Shown: piece by piece, positions 6,212 to 7,546 of the stretch
Layout: every line of letters starts with the position of its first letter
Numbering within the stretch: the stretch's first letter is position 1
Origin: Candidatus Latescibacterota bacterium
GTDB lineage: Bacteria > Latescibacterota > UBA2968 > UBA8231
Direction of reading: 5' to 3'
DNA: 7,546 nucleotides
NCBI GenBank assembly: GCA_022825185.1
Contig: JAJDYK010000175.1
Span: 1 to 7,546, forward strand
The notes under the pieces: model-generated
The model's database searches: none
Seen by the model: the letters and a program-made list of their open reading frames with translations, nothing else
What the model was told of the DNA's origin: nothing
Translations under genes and position numbers: made by a program

Positions 6212-6288
6212 GGGGGCGTAGTTCAGTTGGTTAGAACGTCGGCCTGTCACGCCGAAGGTCGCGAGTTCGAGTCTCGTCGTCCCCGCCA
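6212..6288 (+). tRNA. tRNA-Asp (anticodon GTC)
   Basis: A complete 77-base cloverleaf with encoded CCA (6286-6288). The acceptor stem is 6212-6218 with 6278-6284 (one G-T pair), then discriminator G6285. The D stem is GTTC/GAAC, with GG in the loop. The anticodon stem is TCGGC/GCCGA around CTGTCAC, with GTC at 6246-6248. The variable loop has 5 bases, and the T arm carries TTCGAGT. G73 and the GTC anticodon are the aspartate identity bases. Confidence 0.98.
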
Positions 6289-6295
6289 TTTTGCT

Positions 6296-6338
6296 AGCTC
6301 CTTGAGCGCGCTTTGCGCGATTGAGGAGCTTTTCTTTT
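6296..6338 (+). terminator. Rho-independent terminator after tRNA-Asp
   Basis: A long stem (6296-6311 with 6315-6330), with one G/A mismatch, two G-T pairs and a TTT loop, is followed by TTTTCTTTT. It starts 8 bases after the tRNA CCA end. The outer arms are AGCTCCT/AGGAGCT. It should end the tRNA transcript; any leakage would feed the aldolase gene. Confidence 0.88.
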
Positions 6339-6373
6339 GTCAATTCCTACTCAACATGCGAGAAAGGTACAAA

Positions 6374-7288
6374 ATGCAAGATCGCATCCGCGAAATTCTA
6401 AGCTGGTATGGCAGCGACAACCCCGGCACGTTGACCAACTTGGCGCGCCTGCTCAATCACGGTGCGCTCGGCGGCACCGGTAAGTTGGTCATTCTCCCCG
6501 TAGATCAGGGCGTTGAGCACGGTCCCGGGCGCAGCTTCGCTCCCAACCCACCCGCGTATGATCCGCGCTATCACTTTGAGCTGGCCATTGCCGCTGGCCT
6601 CAGTGCATACGCCGCCCCGCTCGGGTTCCTCGAAGCGGGCGCGCGCGACTACGCCGGCGATCTGCCGCTGATCCTCAAGCTCAACAACCGCGAAAATCTC
6701 CACTCCGACGCGGACCCCACCCAGTCACTCACCGGCTCCATTGCCGCTGCCCTGCGCTTGGGTTGCGTTGGCATCGGCTACACGGTCTATCCGGGTTCGG
6801 CGCTACGGCAGGAGATGTACGAGAAGCTGCAAGCCCTGGCCGAAGAGGCCAAACGGTACGGTTTGGTTGTGGTGGTCTGGTCCTATCCGCGCGGCACGGA
6901 CTTGAGCAAGGAAGGGGAGACCGCGCTCGACGTCACGGCGTACGCCGCTCAAATTGCCGCCCAGCTAGGGGCCCATGTCATCAAGGTCAAACCGCCTACG
7001 GCTCACATTGAGCAAGACGAGGCGCGCAAGGCGTATGCAGATGTGCCGGCTGGCACTTTGGCCGAGTGCGTGAGCCACGTGGTGCAATCGGCCTTTAACG
7101 GGCGGCGCGTGGTGATCTTTTCTGGCGGCCCGGCCAAGGGCGAAGAGGAAATTATCGAGGAAATCACCGGCATCCGCGATGGCGGCGGCTTTGGCTCCAT
7201 CATCGGCCGCAACGCCTTCCAGCGCGAGCGCGGGCAGGCTCTGGACCTGTTGCAGCGCATTGTGGGGATCTACGCCGACAAGCAATAG
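6374..7288 (+). CDS. Class I fructose-bisphosphate aldolase (DhnA/FbaB type)
   Basis: A 304-residue TIM-barrel enzyme that splits fructose 1,6-bisphosphate into dihydroxyacetone phosphate and glyceraldehyde 3-phosphate through a Schiff base, without metal. Key parts: LPVDQGVEHGP (41-51) on the first strand, LKLNN (101-105), WSYPRG (169-174), and AHVIKVKPP (200-208). Lys204 there fits the Schiff-base lysine of the archaeal/FbaB family. IFSGG (248-252) and IIGRN (276-280) form the usual phosphate-binding end. I chose ATG 6374 because GAAAGG lies 6 bases upstream; an in-frame ATG at 6356 has no ribosome site, and frame extension further left runs through the tRNA and its terminator. No clear promoter lies between that terminator and the gene, so expression may rest on read-through or an atypical promoter. 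A related DhnA-family aldolase with another sugar phosphate is possible. Confidence 0.9.
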   Translation: MQDRIREILSWYGSDNPGTLTNLARLLNHGALGGTGKLVILPVDQGVEHGPGRSFAPNPPAYDPRYHFELAIAAGLSAYAAPLGFLEAGARDYAGDLPLILKLNNRENLHSDADPTQSLTGSIAAALRLGCVGIGYTVYPGSALRQEMYEKLQALAEEAKRYGLVVVVWSYPRGTDLSKEGETALDVTAYAAQIAAQLGAHVIKVKPPTAHIEQDEARKAYADVPAGTLAECVSHVVQSAFNGRRVVIFSGGPAKGEEEIIEEITGIRDGGGFGSIIGRNAFQRERGQALDLLQRIVGIYADKQ

Positions 7289-7291
7289 CAA

Positions 7292-7546
7292 ATGCACATC
7301 AACGACGCCCAACTCGCTACGTACAAAAAACAGGGCTTCCTGATCGTCGAGAACTTCCTTACTAAAGACGAACAGCAAGCCGCGCTCGATGGCTTCTTCA
7401 CCCATTTCGCTCCGCCCTACGACCAGTATCTGGCTAACGACCGGCGCAACGACACCCCCAGGCAAATACTCTTCCCTTGGGACCACTCCGGCCTCAATCA
7501 CGTCACCGTCCATCCCGACCTGATTGACGCGGCCGAACGCGTCTTG
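7292..7546 (+). CDS. Phytanoyl-CoA dioxygenase (PhyH) family protein, 3'-truncated
   Basis: The first 85 codons of a gene that runs off the window. The start of the protein, with YKKQGFLIVENFL (11-23) followed by a helix beginning TKDEQQAAL, is the typical opening of PhyH-family Fe(II)/2-oxoglutarate dioxygenases, which hydroxylate or otherwise oxidise varied small molecules. The iron ligands (His-x-Asp and a distal His) would come later and are not visible, so activity cannot be judged. The ATG lies only 3 bases after the aldolase stop codon and has no clear Shine-Dalgarno site, which suggests one transcript and coupled translation. This family is large and its substrates are mostly unknown; the aldolase neighbour does not reveal the substrate. 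Confidence 0.72.
   Translation, partial: MHINDAQLATYKKQGFLIVENFLTKDEQQAALDGFFTHFAPPYDQYLANDRRNDTPRQILFPWDHSGLNHVTVHPDLIDAAERVL

Noticed and set aside
6227..6373. Upstream extension of the aldolase reading frame
   Set aside because: It runs through the tRNA-Asp and its terminator. The ATG at 6374 has a ribosome site at the right distance and fits the family N-terminus.
6212..6373. tRNA gene as an integration site for a mobile element
   Set aside because: No integrase, no direct repeat of the tRNA 3' end and no foreign-looking genes are seen beside it.
6965..7513. 182-codon minus-strand open frame opposite the aldolase and PhyH genes
   Set aside because: It spans two genes with clear family matches on the other strand and shows no motif of its own.

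Overview
The window is a GC-rich, tightly packed bacterial chromosome segment. It uses ATG and GTG starts, rho-independent terminators and Shine-Dalgarno sites. No transposase, integrase, CRISPR array or phage structural gene is visible. The lineage cannot be fixed from this sequence. A PhyH-type dioxygenase, a Gfo/Idh/MocA oxidoreductase and an SDR sitting close together are features I associate with uncultured, sugar-degrading groups such as Poribacteria or Latescibacterota, but that is a weak guess.

Left part (1-1167): the 3' end of a cell-wall amidase gene on the + strand runs toward a small unrecognised 83-residue gene on the - strand. The two converge on one near-perfect hairpin that can terminate transcription from both sides. 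A 237-base AT-rich spacer follows. It holds a small inverted repeat, a duplicated 12-base A-rich motif and the terminator of the next operon.

Middle part (1168-6174): a - strand pair (SDR, then Gfo/Idh/MocA oxidoreductase, stop codon touching start codon) is divergent from a + strand set of three genes. These are a circularly permuted ATP-grasp ligase-like protein, a LarE-type sulfur transferase and peptide deformylase, separated by 5 bases and by a 4-base overlap. The 128-base divergent spacer contains a plausible promoter for each direction, back to back. The SDR/oxidoreductase pair probably works on a sugar or cyclitol. ATP-grasp + LarE + deformylase is not a set I recognise as one pathway and is the most unusual part of the window.

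Right part (6175-7546): a complete tRNA-Asp(GTC) with encoded CCA has its own consensus -35 box overlapping the deformylase stop codon, and a strong terminator behind it. Then come a DhnA/FbaB-type class I fructose-bisphosphate aldolase and, three bases after its stop codon, the 5' end of a PhyH-family dioxygenase that runs off the window edge.

No clearly new defence or mobile system was found. The best leads are the ATP-grasp/larE/def operon, the three-cysteine LarE without visible lar partners, the SDR with a shifted catalytic serine, and the 83-residue orphan.
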